Origin: Microbispora bryophytorum
Lineage (GTDB): Bacteria > Actinomycetota > Actinomycetes > Streptosporangiales > Streptosporangiaceae
Length of the DNA: 64,000 bases
Direction of reading: 5' to 3'
NCBI RefSeq assembly: GCF_006874465.1
Contig: NZ_VIRL01000008.1
Location: 124,001 to 188,000, forward strand
The notes below the pieces were generated by a model. It saw nothing but the letters and a program-made list of their open reading frames with translations, was not told the origin of the DNA and ran no database searches. The position numbers and the translations under genes were made by a program. Shown here one piece after another: positions 25,233 through 33,946 of this stretch. The first letter of the stretch is position 1. Each line of letters opens with the position of its first letter.

Positions 25233-26084
25233 TCAAGATGCTCGGGGGTCCAAGTCGGTGGTCGTCGCCGTCCAGGCGTCCGTGACGGCGTCTGAGACGC
25301 GCGCCTCAACAGTAATGCCCCTGGCCGCCAATGCTGACGTCAGACGCCGGGCGGCGTCCGCGAGCCACGGCCATTCGGTGGCCCAGTGGGAGGCGTCGAC
25401 CAGCGCCGGCCCGTCCGCCTCCATGTGCTCACTCGCCGGATGGTGCCGCAGATCGGCCGTGAGGAAGACGTCCACGCCCGCGGCCCTGGCCGTGCCCAGC
25501 AGGGAGTCGCCCGCACCGCCGCAGACGGCGACGGTCCTCACCGGCCGGCCGGGGTCGCCCGCGACCCGCAGCGGCCCCGCCGTGCGGGGCAGGCCCGAGG
25601 CGGCCAGCGCGGCGAACTCGCGCAGCGGCATCGGGGCGGGCAGCTCTCCGATGCGGCCGAGCCCGCGGCGCGGGTCGTCGGCGGACGGCTGGAGCGGCCG
25701 CAGGTCCCCCCGCAGGCCGACGGCCCGCGCGAGCGCGTCGGAGACCCCCGGGTCGGCGACGTCGGCGTTGGTGTGCGCGGCGTAGAGCGCGGCGCCGCCG
25801 CGGATGAGCCGGTGCACGACCCGGCCCTTGAAGGTCGTGGCGGCGACGCTCGTGGTGCCGCGCAGGTAGAGCGGGTGGTGGGTGACGACGAGGCCGGCCC
25901 CCCAGCCGAGGGCCTCGTCCACGACCACGGCGACCGGGTCGACCGCGAACAGGACCTTCCGTACGGCCTGCTCCGGGTCGCCGCAGACGAGGCCGACCGC
26001 GTCCCAGGACTCGGCCCACGAGGGGTCGTACAGCGCCTCCAGGCACTCGACCACCTCGGCGAGGGTGCAGGAGATCGATTCCAC
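25233..26084 (-). CDS. Nif3-like dinuclear metal-binding protein
   Basis: A 283-residue member of the NIF3/YbgI family. Visible metal ligands are VVTHHPLYLRG (adjacent His pair near residues 68-69), HTNAD, and near the C-terminus VDASHWATEWP with the final His and Glu. YbgI homologues are toroidal hexamers with a dinuclear site. GTP cyclohydrolase I-like annotations exist, but the function is unsettled. It lies 10 bp upstream of the zinc-ribbon gene in a tight operon. Confidence 0.92.
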   Translation of the reverse strand: MESISCTLAEVVECLEALYDPSWAESWDAVGLVCGDPEQAVRKVLFAVDPVAVVVDEALGWGAGLVVTHHPLYLRGTTSVAATTFKGRVVHRLIRGGAALYAAHTNADVADPGVSDALARAVGLRGDLRPLQPSADDPRRGLGRIGELPAPMPLREFAALAASGLPRTAGPLRVAGDPGRPVRTVAVCGGAGDSLLGTARAAGVDVFLTADLRHHPASEHMEADGPALVDASHWATEWPWLADAARRLTSALAARGITVEARVSDAVTDAWTATTTDLDPRAS

Positions 26085-26169
26085 CCGCGCACACTACAGC
26101 CTGCTGGCGGAACGACCCGGGAAGAGTAACGTCCCATTTGACGCCCCACCGCCAGGAAGGATCCCCAGC

Positions 26170-27273
26170 GTGCCCGTTGATCAGCAGAGCCTGCACGTCA
26201 GCTCCGTGGTCGCCGACACCCACAACGACCTGCTCATGGCCGTCTCCGCCCGGCCGCCCGCGACATGGGCCTCATTCTTCCGCGAGCGGTGGCTCCCCCA
26301 GCTCGTCGAGGGCGGGGTCGACGTGCAGGTGCTGCCCGTGTTCGTGGAGAGCCAGTTCCGCCCGGAGGGCGCGCTGCGCCAGACCCTGCGGATGATCGAG
26401 TGCGCCCACGTGCTGGCCGAGGGCAACCCCGGCACGGTGGCGCTGTGTCAGGACGGGCAGCAGATCGACGCGGCCCTCGCCGCCGGGAAGATCGCCCTGG
26501 TGCCGGCCCTGGAGAGCATGCCGGGGATCGACGAGAGCGTCGAGCTGATCCCGACCCTGCACCGCCTCGGAGTCCGCGTTGCCTCGATCGCCCACTGGGG
26601 CCGTACGGCTCTCGCCGACGGCAGCGGCCAGGACGGCACCGGCTCCAGGCTCACCAGTCACGGGGTCGAGGCGCTGGCTGAGATGGAGCGGCTCGGCATG
26701 CTCTTCGACGTCTCGCACCTTGGCGCCACGGGCGTCGGGCACGTGCTGGAGATCGCGACCCGGCCCGTCATCGCGACCCACTCCTCCGCGCGGGCCCTGC
26801 GCGACCACCACAGGAACCTCACCGACGAGCAGCTCAGGGGCATCGCCGCGGGCGGCGGCGTCGTCTGTGTGAACTTCCTCGCCGCCTTCCTCACCGAGGA
26901 CGCCCGCTCGGCCACGATCGACCACCTCGTGGACCACATCGAGCACGTCGCGGGCGTCGCCGGCATCGACCACGTCGGCCTCGGCCCCGACTTCATGCGC
27001 GAGGTGAACGAGGACCTCACCCCGCCGTGCTGCGAGGGCTTCAGCTACTCCGGGATCGACGCCGACGCCGCGATCCCGGGGCTGGAGGGCCCGCGCGGCC
27101 TGCCGCTGGTGACCGACGCGCTAGTCAAGCGGGGCTTCTCCGACGAGGAGATCCAGAAGATCCTGGGCGCCAACGTGATGCGCCTGTTCCGCGCCGAGCT
27201 GGGCCGCCCGGCTCATGACCTCGCTCACGCCCCGGCCCGGGAGCGGCCCGAGCCGGAACGGCCACGGCCGTGA
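26170..27273 (+). CDS. Membrane dipeptidase (renal dipeptidase family)
   Basis: A 367-residue zinc peptidase. GTG 26170 follows AGGAAGG. Motifs include DTHNDLLM (first two metal ligands), the bridging Glu in LVPALESMPG, FDVSHLG, and ATHSSARALRDHHRN, with the two characteristic histidine segments. It ends with a proline/glutamate-rich tail. The family (M19) cleaves dipeptides, including D-residue and beta-lactam substrates. No signal peptide is seen, so it is probably cytosolic despite the name. It overlaps the M20 peptidase gene by 4 bp, forming a peptide-catabolic operon. Confidence 0.92.
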   Translation: MPVDQQSLHVSSVVADTHNDLLMAVSARPPATWASFFRERWLPQLVEGGVDVQVLPVFVESQFRPEGALRQTLRMIECAHVLAEGNPGTVALCQDGQQIDAALAAGKIALVPALESMPGIDESVELIPTLHRLGVRVASIAHWGRTALADGSGQDGTGSRLTSHGVEALAEMERLGMLFDVSHLGATGVGHVLEIATRPVIATHSSARALRDHHRNLTDEQLRGIAAGGGVVCVNFLAAFLTEDARSATIDHLVDHIEHVAGVAGIDHVGLGPDFMREVNEDLTPPCCEGFSYSGIDADAAIPGLEGPRGLPLVTDALVKRGFSDEEIQKILGANVMRLFRAELGRPAHDLAHAPARERPEPERPRP

Positions 27274-28448
27274 ATCCGGAGGCCATGCTGGCCGACCTGG
27301 AGGAGCTGGTGCTCTGCGAGTCGTATTCCGCCGACCACGAGGCCGTGGCGCGCAGCGCCCGCGTCGTGGGGGCGCTGGGCCGCAGGCTGCTGGGGGCCGA
27401 GCCGGAGACCCTGGTGATCGACGGGGTGACCCATCTGCGCTGGTCGTTCGGCCCGCCGCGGGCCCTGCTGCTGGGCCACCACGACACCGTCTGGCCGGTC
27501 GGCACGCTGCGCGAGCACCCCTGGTCGGTGCGGGACGGGGTCGCGCGGGGGCCCGGCGTGTTCGACATGAAGGCCGGCCTCGTTCAGCTCTTCCACGCGG
27601 TCGCGTCGCTGCCGTCGCCCGAGGGTCTGACCGTGCTCGTCGTCGGGGACGAGGAGCTCGGCTCACCGACCTCCCGCCCCCTGATCGAGTCGATCGCGTC
27701 GCGGTGCGCCGCCGCGTTCGTGCTGGAGGCCAGCGCGGACGGCGGCGCGCTGAAGACGGCGCGCAAGGGCATCTCGCGGTATGAGCTGACCGTGCACGGC
27801 CGGGCCGCGCACGCCGGCCTCGAACCCGAGCGGGGGGCCAACGCCGGCATCGAGCTGGCCCACCAGGTGCTGGCCATCGCGGGCATCGCGGCCCGGGTCG
27901 AGTCGTCGTCCAGGGCGGGGGCGACGTCGGTGACCCCCACCATGCTGACCGCGGGGACGAGCACCAACACGGTGCCGGCCCGGGGCCGGGTGGCGGTCGA
28001 CGTCCGCGTGCCCGACCGGGCGGCGCAGCGCCGGGTGGACGAGCTGATGCGCGCGCTGGCCCCGCGCACGCCGGGCGTCCGGCTGGAGCTGCGCGGCGGG
28101 CCGAACCGCCCGCCCCTCGATGCCGCCGCCTCCGCCGGGCTCTTCGACGTCGCCGTACGGCTCGCGGCCGAGCTGGGCATGGCGCCGCTGCGCGGGGCGG
28201 CCGTCGGCGGCGGCTCCGACGGCAACTTCACCGCGGGCGTCGGCTGCCCCACGCTCGACGGCCTGGGCGCGGTGGGCGGCGGCGCGCACGCCGCCGAGGA
28301 GCACGTCCTGGTCGCCGAGATGCCGGTCCGCGCCCGTCTGGTCGCGGCCCTGGCCGCGTACGTGCTGTCGGGCGGGCCGATCGGCCTCGGCGACGACGTC
28401 GGCCCCATGGCGGGAGACACGAGGCGGACCGCCCGGGAGACCGCGTGA
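27270..28448 (+). CDS. M20-family metallopeptidase (carboxypeptidase G2-like)
   Basis: A 392-residue enzyme starting at GTG 27270 within the dipeptidase stop. Zinc-site motifs are LLGHHDTVWP (His, Asp), RGPGVFDMKAG (Asp), VGDEELGSP (catalytic Glu plus ligand Glu), EASADGG and, at the end, GGGAHAAEEHV (His). A dimerisation domain lies between, with AAHAGLEPERGANA. It probably removes C-terminal residues from folate-like or acylated amino acids. It is coupled to the following acetyltransferase gene by another 4-bp overlap. Confidence 0.9.
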   Translation: MNPEAMLADLEELVLCESYSADHEAVARSARVVGALGRRLLGAEPETLVIDGVTHLRWSFGPPRALLLGHHDTVWPVGTLREHPWSVRDGVARGPGVFDMKAGLVQLFHAVASLPSPEGLTVLVVGDEELGSPTSRPLIESIASRCAAAFVLEASADGGALKTARKGISRYELTVHGRAAHAGLEPERGANAGIELAHQVLAIAGIAARVESSSRAGATSVTPTMLTAGTSTNTVPARGRVAVDVRVPDRAAQRRVDELMRALAPRTPGVRLELRGGPNRPPLDAAASAGLFDVAVRLAAELGMAPLRGAAVGGGSDGNFTAGVGCPTLDGLGAVGGGAHAAEEHVLVAEMPVRARLVAALAAYVLSGGPIGLGDDVGPMAGDTRRTARETA

Positions 28449-29311
28449 ACCCGGAAGAGCGCGTGGGCGCCGGGGACCCGGGGAACCACGTCGTCGCGTG
28501 GGACCAGGCGGCCGGGGCCGCCGCGCGGCGCGGCCTGCGGATCGCCGAGTTGCGCACGGTCGCCGAGTTCGAGCGGGTGGTCCGGCTGTTCGACGTCATC
28601 TGGCGCCCCGAGCCATGGAACCCTCCGATCACGGCGGAGCTCATGCGGGCGCTGACCCACGCGGGCGGATATGTCGCCGGGGCGTTCGACGGCGCGGAAC
28701 TCGTCGGGGCCGCCGTCGCCTTCCTCGCGGCGCCCGCGGGGCAGGCGCTGCACTCGCACGTGACCGGCGCCGTGCGGCCCGGCGCCGGGTTCGCGCTCAA
28801 GCTGCACCAGCGGGCCTGGGCCCTGGAGCGCGGGCTGAGCCGGATCACCTGGACCTTCGATCCCCTCGTGCGGCGCAACGCCCACTTCAACCTGGCCAAA
28901 CTGGCCGCCCTGCCGGAGGAGTACCTGCCCGACTTCTACGGTCCGATGGGCGACGCGGTCAACGCCGGCGACGAGTCCGACCGCGTCCTCGCGGTGTGGC
29001 GGCTGGACGACCCGCGGGTGGCGCGGGCGTGCGACGGCCTGCCGCACCGGCCCGCGGGCGCGGACGGCGCGGTGGCCGTGCTCGCCGAGCGGGACGGGTG
29101 CCCGGAGTTCCTGCCCGCGGACGGCCCGGCGGTGCTCGTCGCCGTGCCCGCGGACGTGGAGACCCTGCGCCGCGCCGCCCCGGAAAGGGCCAAGGCCTGG
29201 CGGCACGCCGTACGCGAGGTGCTGGGCGGGCTGATGGCGCAGGGCCGTCCGGTGACGGGCTTCGCCGGCGGCTGCTACGTCGTCGAACGGCGCTCCCCCG
29301 CCCCCGGATGA
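28445..29311 (+). CDS. GNAT-like acetyltransferase (COG3375 type)
   Basis: A 288-residue protein. The GNAT-like core has FDVIWRPEPWN, then YVAGAFDGAELVGAAVAF, and an acetyl-CoA-binding strand-loop around LHSHVTGAVRPGAGFALKLH. ITWTFDPLVRRNAHFNLAKL and YGPMGDAVNAGDESDRVLAVW are characteristic of the predicted GNAT group COG3375. The start GTG 28445 overlaps the M20 stop. It is the last gene of the operon; its substrate may be the amino acid or amine produced upstream (inference). Confidence 0.8.
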   Translation: MNPEERVGAGDPGNHVVAWDQAAGAAARRGLRIAELRTVAEFERVVRLFDVIWRPEPWNPPITAELMRALTHAGGYVAGAFDGAELVGAAVAFLAAPAGQALHSHVTGAVRPGAGFALKLHQRAWALERGLSRITWTFDPLVRRNAHFNLAKLAALPEEYLPDFYGPMGDAVNAGDESDRVLAVWRLDDPRVARACDGLPHRPAGADGAVAVLAERDGCPEFLPADGPAVLVAVPADVETLRRAAPERAKAWRHAVREVLGGLMAQGRPVTGFAGGCYVVERRSPAPG

Positions 29312-29487
29312 GATCTGCGGCGTGACCGGGGCGCAGGGTACGGGGCCGGAATGGGTAGAGACCGGACAGCGGCGTCCCGGCCACGGCGGCGATCACCGGC
29401 AGAGGTAACGTGCCAAGTGAGCCGGGTGGGGACACGCGACGGCGGCCACGAGGCCTTATTGATCATCTGATTACCGGGGGGAATCAG

Positions 29488-30837
29488 GTGAGCGGGTGGC
29501 GGGGATCCTCGGTGCGGATCCGCTTGACGGTGCTGGCGAGCACGGTGATGGCGCTGCTGTGCGCCGTCGCCGTGCTGCTGGTCCTCGGCGTCCTGCACGG
29601 CACCGCCCAGCGGTACAGGACCGACGAGATCACCACCACCGCCGTACGCCTCGCCTACCAGGCCAAGCGCGACCGGCTGCCTCCGGTGCTGCTGGACCAG
29701 CGCGTGGCCGGCGTGCAGGTGATCGACCACAACGGCCGGATCGTCTCCGTCAGCGACACCCTGATGGGCCGCCCGCGCATGGCCGCGTTCCGGCCGGAGC
29801 TGACGACTCCGGAGACGAGCAAGGTGCTGTGCACGTCCCCGGCGTTCCCGGACCGGTGCATGGTCGTCGTCGCGTTCCGCTTCCACAACACCGGCGGTCT
29901 GTGGACGATCTACGCGGCCGAGGACACCGTGCCGCCGTATGTCAACGGCCCGCTGCTGGCGGCGCTCCTCGGCGGCTCGCTCCTGCTGGTCGGGCTGACC
30001 GCGCTCGGCACCTACCAGACCGTGCGCAAGGCGCTCGGCCCGGTGGAGGCGATCACGAGCAAGCTGGCCAGGATCACCGCGACCGACCTGAGCCAGCGCG
30101 TGCCGGTGTCGAAGTATCACGACGAGATCCAGCGGCTCGCCGAGACCGCCAACCAGACCCTGGACCGGGCGGAGACGGCCGTCGAGCGGCAGCGGCGTTT
30201 CGCCTCCGACGCCTCCCACGACCTGCGCAGCCCGCTGACCGCGATGCGTACGGAGATCGAGGAGGCGTTGCTGCACAGTGAGGACGCCGACTGGCCGGCC
30301 ACCGGGCGCGCCCTGCTGAGCAGTTGCGACCGCCTGCAGGCGCTGGTGACCGACCTGCTCCAGCTCGCGCGCCTCGACGCCGGCGCCTCACCCCGGCGCG
30401 AGCCCTCCGACCTCGGCGGCCTCGTCGCCCGTGAGCTCGATCGCAGGTCGCGCAAGGTGGAGGTGGTGCGGCACCTGACGCCGGGAGTGGTCGTCGTCGT
30501 CGACCGGCTGGCCCTGGCCCGCCTGCTCAACAACCTCCTCGACAACGGCGAGCGGCACGCGGTGTCCATGCTCTCGGTGACCGTGCGGCGGGAGGGCGGC
30601 AAGGGCGTGCTTGAGGTGCTCGACGACGGCGCGGGAATCCCGCCCGACAAGCGGGAGCTGGTCTTCCAGCGCTTCGCCCGGCTCGACGACGGCCGGTCGA
30701 AGGACGCCGGCGGCACCGGGCTCGGACTGTCCATCGCCCGTCAGATCGCCCAGGCGCACGGGGGGACGCTCACGATCGAGGACAGCGACAAGGGCGCCCG
30801 CTTCGTGCTGCGGCTCCCGCTCGCGCCCCCGCGCTGA
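29488..30837 (+). CDS. Orphan sensor histidine kinase
   Basis: A 449-residue kinase. GTG 29488 has GGGGGGAA upstream. An in-frame GTG at 29410, also with AGAGG before it, would add 26 residues, so the start is open. There are two membrane helices (about 13-35 and 155-178) around a sensor domain of roughly 115 residues with two cysteines (VLCTSPAFPDRCM). HAMP, then HisKA ASDASHDLRSPLTAMR, N-box NNLLDNGERH, G1 DDGAGIP and G2 GGTGLGLSIA follow. No response regulator gene lies beside it. The convergent TPP-enzyme gene ends 5 bp away. Confidence 0.88.
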   Translation: MSGWRGSSVRIRLTVLASTVMALLCAVAVLLVLGVLHGTAQRYRTDEITTTAVRLAYQAKRDRLPPVLLDQRVAGVQVIDHNGRIVSVSDTLMGRPRMAAFRPELTTPETSKVLCTSPAFPDRCMVVVAFRFHNTGGLWTIYAAEDTVPPYVNGPLLAALLGGSLLLVGLTALGTYQTVRKALGPVEAITSKLARITATDLSQRVPVSKYHDEIQRLAETANQTLDRAETAVERQRRFASDASHDLRSPLTAMRTEIEEALLHSEDADWPATGRALLSSCDRLQALVTDLLQLARLDAGASPRREPSDLGGLVARELDRRSRKVEVVRHLTPGVVVVVDRLALARLLNNLLDNGERHAVSMLSVTVRREGGKGVLEVLDDGAGIPPDKRELVFQRFARLDDGRSKDAGGTGLGLSIARQIAQAHGGTLTIEDSDKGARFVLRLPLAPPR

Positions 30838-30841
30838 CCGG

Positions 30842-32497
30842 TCACTCCTCCTCGGGTACGACGATCACGGTGGGCACCGGGGTGCGCAGGGCCTCGGCGA
30901 CCGCGTCCTCCAGCTCGCCCGGCGTCTTGACGGCACGGCCCCGCGCGCCGTACGCGACGGCGAGTGCGGGGAAGTCCGGCGCGTGCAGGTCCACGGCGAC
31001 CGGCCGCATGCCCCGCTCCCGCATCTCCTCGCGGATCTCCCCGAAGCCGCCGTTCGCGAAGACGACGACCGGCAGGCTCAGCTGGAGCTCCACCGCCGTG
31101 GCCAGCTCCTGCAGGCTGAACTGGAACGCCCCGTCGCCCGCCAGCGCCACCACGGGGACGCCGGGCCGGCCGAGCTTGGCCCCGATGGCGGCCGGCAGCG
31201 CGAAGCCGAGTGTGCCGAACCCGGTCGGGAACAGGAACCGGCCGGGTGGGTCCATCGGCATGCCGACGAGCGCGCCGTGGTAGACGCACATCGAGTTGTC
31301 CCCCACCACGACGCTCTCCTTGGGCAGGGCCCGGCGCAGCGCCGCGAGCTGGCCCGACCATCTGCGGGTGAGCTCGTCGAACTCCGCTCCGTGACCGATG
31401 CCGGCATCCCGCTCCCGGCGCGGACGCGGCACGACGCCCTGCCGGTCGAGCCGTTCGGCCAGCCCGCGCACGGCGAGCTCCGCGTCCGCGACGATCGCCA
31501 CGTCGGCCACGTGGTCGCCGTGCATCTGCCCCGGGTCGATGTCGATGCGCACGAGGCGGCCGGACAGGGCGAACTCGTCGTCCCACAGGTCGGCCGGGCC
31601 CAGCTCGGTGCCGACGGCCAGCACGACGTCGCACGCGGCCAGCCACCGGCGGACGGCCGCCAGGTGCAGCGTGGTGCCGAGCGCCAGCGGGTGGCTCTCC
31701 GGCACGGCGCCCTTGCCGTTGACCGTGGTCACGACCCGCGCGCCGAGCCGCTCCGCCAGGCGCATCGTCAGGCGCCCCACCGGGGGCTCGTCCTCCCCCG
31801 GGGGCCGCTCACCCGGGCATTGGGCGCCGCCGCCCAGCACGAAACCCGGGCGGCGCGCCGTGCGCAGCAGCCCGGCCGCCACGTCGAGGGCCTTCGGATC
31901 GGGCTCGCGGCGAGTGATCCGGTACGGCGGGACGATCTTGACCGGGCCCTTCAGGTCGAGCAGGTCGAAGGGGATCTCGATGTGGACCGGCCGGGGGCGT
32001 CCCTCAGCGAAGCGGCCGAAGGCCCGGGCGACGGCGGCGGGGATCTCCCGCACGGTCGTCACGCGGTGGCTCCAGGCGCACAGCGCGTCGATCGCCCGCG
32101 ACTGGTCCCTGCTCTCGTGCAGGTAGCCGCGGCCGTCACGGGGATGGCCGGTGGGGACGCCCGGGGAGATGAGCAGGATCGGGGAGGAGTCGGAGTACGC
32201 CTGCCCGAGTGCCGTGGCCGCGTTGACCACGCCGGGCCCGGTGGTGGTGACGACGACGCCGGGCCTGCCGGTCACCCTGGCGTACCCGTCGGCGGCGTAT
32301 CCCGCGCCCTGCTCGTGCCGGGGCGTCACGCAGTGCACGCCGGCCCGGTCGAGCTCCTCGTAGATCGCGAGGTTGTGAGTGCCCGGAATGCCGAAGATCG
32401 TGTCGACGCCGTGCAGCCTCAGCGCCTCGACCAGGGCGCGCGCCCCCGTGGGCGTCGTGATCGTCCCCGGATGGGGGATCGGGTCATGGCCGTCCAC
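30842..32497 (-). CDS. TPP-dependent enzyme, acetolactate synthase-like 2-oxoacid decarboxylase
   Basis: A 551-residue thiamine-diphosphate enzyme. The pyrimidine half has FGIPGTHN and the catalytic Glu in PRHEQGAGYAADGYAR. The middle domain has IDIDPGQM. The C-terminal diphosphate motif is ALAGDGAFQFSLQELATAVE...VVVFANGGFG. The FGIPGTH pattern and overall length resemble 5-guanidino-2-oxopentanoate decarboxylase (AruI) as well as IlvB-like proteins. No regulatory subunit gene is nearby, so acetolactate synthesis is less likely. It starts at GTG 32497 with GGGAAG upstream, downstream of a 2-hydroxyacid dehydrogenase gene that may act on related acids. Confidence 0.8.
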   Translation of the reverse strand: MDGHDPIPHPGTITTPTGARALVEALRLHGVDTIFGIPGTHNLAIYEELDRAGVHCVTPRHEQGAGYAADGYARVTGRPGVVVTTTGPGVVNAATALGQAYSDSSPILLISPGVPTGHPRDGRGYLHESRDQSRAIDALCAWSHRVTTVREIPAAVARAFGRFAEGRPRPVHIEIPFDLLDLKGPVKIVPPYRITRREPDPKALDVAAGLLRTARRPGFVLGGGAQCPGERPPGEDEPPVGRLTMRLAERLGARVVTTVNGKGAVPESHPLALGTTLHLAAVRRWLAACDVVLAVGTELGPADLWDDEFALSGRLVRIDIDPGQMHGDHVADVAIVADAELAVRGLAERLDRQGVVPRPRRERDAGIGHGAEFDELTRRWSGQLAALRRALPKESVVVGDNSMCVYHGALVGMPMDPPGRFLFPTGFGTLGFALPAAIGAKLGRPGVPVVALAGDGAFQFSLQELATAVELQLSLPVVVFANGGFGEIREEMRERGMRPVAVDLHAPDFPALAVAYGARGRAVKTPGELEDAVAEALRTPVPTVIVVPEEE

Positions 32498-32520
32498 TTA
32501 TCACTTCCCGGGAGAGCGGA

Positions 32521-32555
32521 GGGGTTTCCCTTGGGTTTCCCACAATGGTTTCCCC
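32521..32555 (-). repeat. Three GGTTTCC repeats before the TPP-enzyme gene
   Basis: GGGTTTCCC occurs at 32522-32530 and 32533-32541, and GGTTTCCCC at 32547-32555, in the short gap upstream of the TPP-enzyme start. The spacing of 11 and about 14 bp, close to a helical turn, would suit cooperative regulator binding. Confidence 0.4.
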
Positions 32556-32593
32556 TTCCGGGCACCGCCCTACCGTTCCGCGTGCCGGATTTT

Positions 32594-33652
32594 TCAGAAA
32601 CGGGGGCGCGGACGCGTTCCGACCTCGTGCTCGTCCGATCCGTACGTCAGCACATTCTCAATGGACTTCACGGCCTGGCGCACCATCCGGTGCATCGCCT
32701 CGGCGGTGTGGGAGGCGATGTGCCCGGTTACCAGAAGGCGGTCGGGGAAATCCCGCCGCAATTCGCCGGCCTCCTCGCATTCCTGACCGTAGAAGCCGTC
32801 GAAGACCGCCATGCTGACGCGGCCTTTCTCCAGGCCTGCGTAGAGGGCGCCGGGACTGACGATCGCCGGGCGGGCGGTGTTGACGAGGATGGCGCCTTCC
32901 GGCATCCGGCTGATCACCGACGAATCGATCATCGATCTGGTCTCGCCGGTCTCCGGCACCATGACCACGAGGATGTCGCTGCCCGCGGCCAGGTCGAGCA
33001 GGGGCAGGTAGGAGATGCCGAGGTCCCGCTCGGCGTCCGGCCTGCGGGTGCGGCTGTAGTAGGACACTCGGACACCGAAGCCCCGGCGCAGGATCTCCGC
33101 GATCCGCCGGCCGTTCGCGCCCATGCCGATGATGCCGACGCGGCGGGCGGCGAGTTCGTGCGGCAGTTCGTCTGAGCCCTGCCAGCCGGGGACCCGCTCG
33201 CCCAGATGCCGCGGGATGCCCAGGTTGGCGTTGACGATCTGCGTGACCGTGAACGTGGCGACCGCGTCGGTGGCCGCCCCCGGCGTGTTCGTGACCGCGA
33301 TGCCCAGCCGGTCGGCCGCCGCCACGTCGACGAAGTTCTCGTAGCCCACGCCGAGGAAGGCGACGACCTTCAGCGTCTTGGCCTTGCGCAGCACTCGCGC
33401 GGTCGCCCGCTCCTCGCCTCCGTGCAGGTAGGCGACCGCCCCCCGCAGTTCGCGCGCCAGCAGGTCCTCCGTCAGCGGCGACGCGGGCCGGCGCACCGTG
33501 AGCCCCTGGCCGGCGAGCGACTCCAGCAGCGCCGTGTCGATGCCGGCGCCGGTCACCAGGACCGTCCCATCCCTGCGCACCGCTCCGGTCGCCGGGCGCG
33601 GCTGAGCGGGACGATAGTCCGTTATATCCCTTGGAGCCGCAGTTTGGGACAT
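32594..33652 (-). CDS. D-isomer-specific 2-hydroxyacid dehydrogenase
   Basis: A 352-residue NAD-dependent dehydrogenase. The substrate domain has FLGVGYENFVDVAAADRLGIAVTNTPG. The Rossmann motif is VGIIGMGANGRRIA (near residue 173). Catalytic residues are Arg in VNTARPAIV and His in TGHIASHTAEA, with an acidic loop before. It resembles D-lactate, phosphoglycerate or hydroxypyruvate-type enzymes; the substrate is not clear. It lies 96 bp upstream of the TPP-enzyme gene on the same strand, probably one unit. The N-terminal 25 residues are low-complexity. Confidence 0.88.
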   Translation of the reverse strand: MSQTAAPRDITDYRPAQPRPATGAVRRDGTVLVTGAGIDTALLESLAGQGLTVRRPASPLTEDLLARELRGAVAYLHGGEERATARVLRKAKTLKVVAFLGVGYENFVDVAAADRLGIAVTNTPGAATDAVATFTVTQIVNANLGIPRHLGERVPGWQGSDELPHELAARRVGIIGMGANGRRIAEILRRGFGVRVSYYSRTRRPDAERDLGISYLPLLDLAAGSDILVVMVPETGETRSMIDSSVISRMPEGAILVNTARPAIVSPGALYAGLEKGRVSMAVFDGFYGQECEEAGELRRDFPDRLLVTGHIASHTAEAMHRMVRQAVKSIENVLTYGSDEHEVGTRPRPRF

Positions 33653-33946
33653 TTCAAATATCTCTCAGACTTAGGACATATATGTCTGTTTTTCTCTGTG
33701 GTATCTCTCCAATCACGACAACCAAGCGGTGCATGAAATACCACTGCTGGTCCAGGCGACGGAGCAGGAATCCAATGGTATAAGGGTTGTGGTGGTTCCG
33801 TCTCCACCTGAATCGGAAAAGGAAACCCCTGGGGAGGGTCTGGGGACCCCGGCCTCGGTCCCGCCCGGCCACACGAGCGCGTCTTTCTCCTTGACGGCAG
33901 CACGGAGAGAGCGCACAGGACGGCGCAGTCGCAGAGAGGGCCGCGA
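33653..33946. promoter_or_regulatory. AT-rich divergent promoter region with palindrome
   Basis: This 294-bp gap separates the dehydrogenase from the SCO2524-type operon and is AT-richer than its surroundings, especially at 33650-33790. It contains the perfect palindrome GACATATATGTC (33675-33686), nested in CAGAC...GTCTG arms (33666-33688). GGACAT also occurs near 33647. No small gene with a ribosome site was found. Confidence 0.5.
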
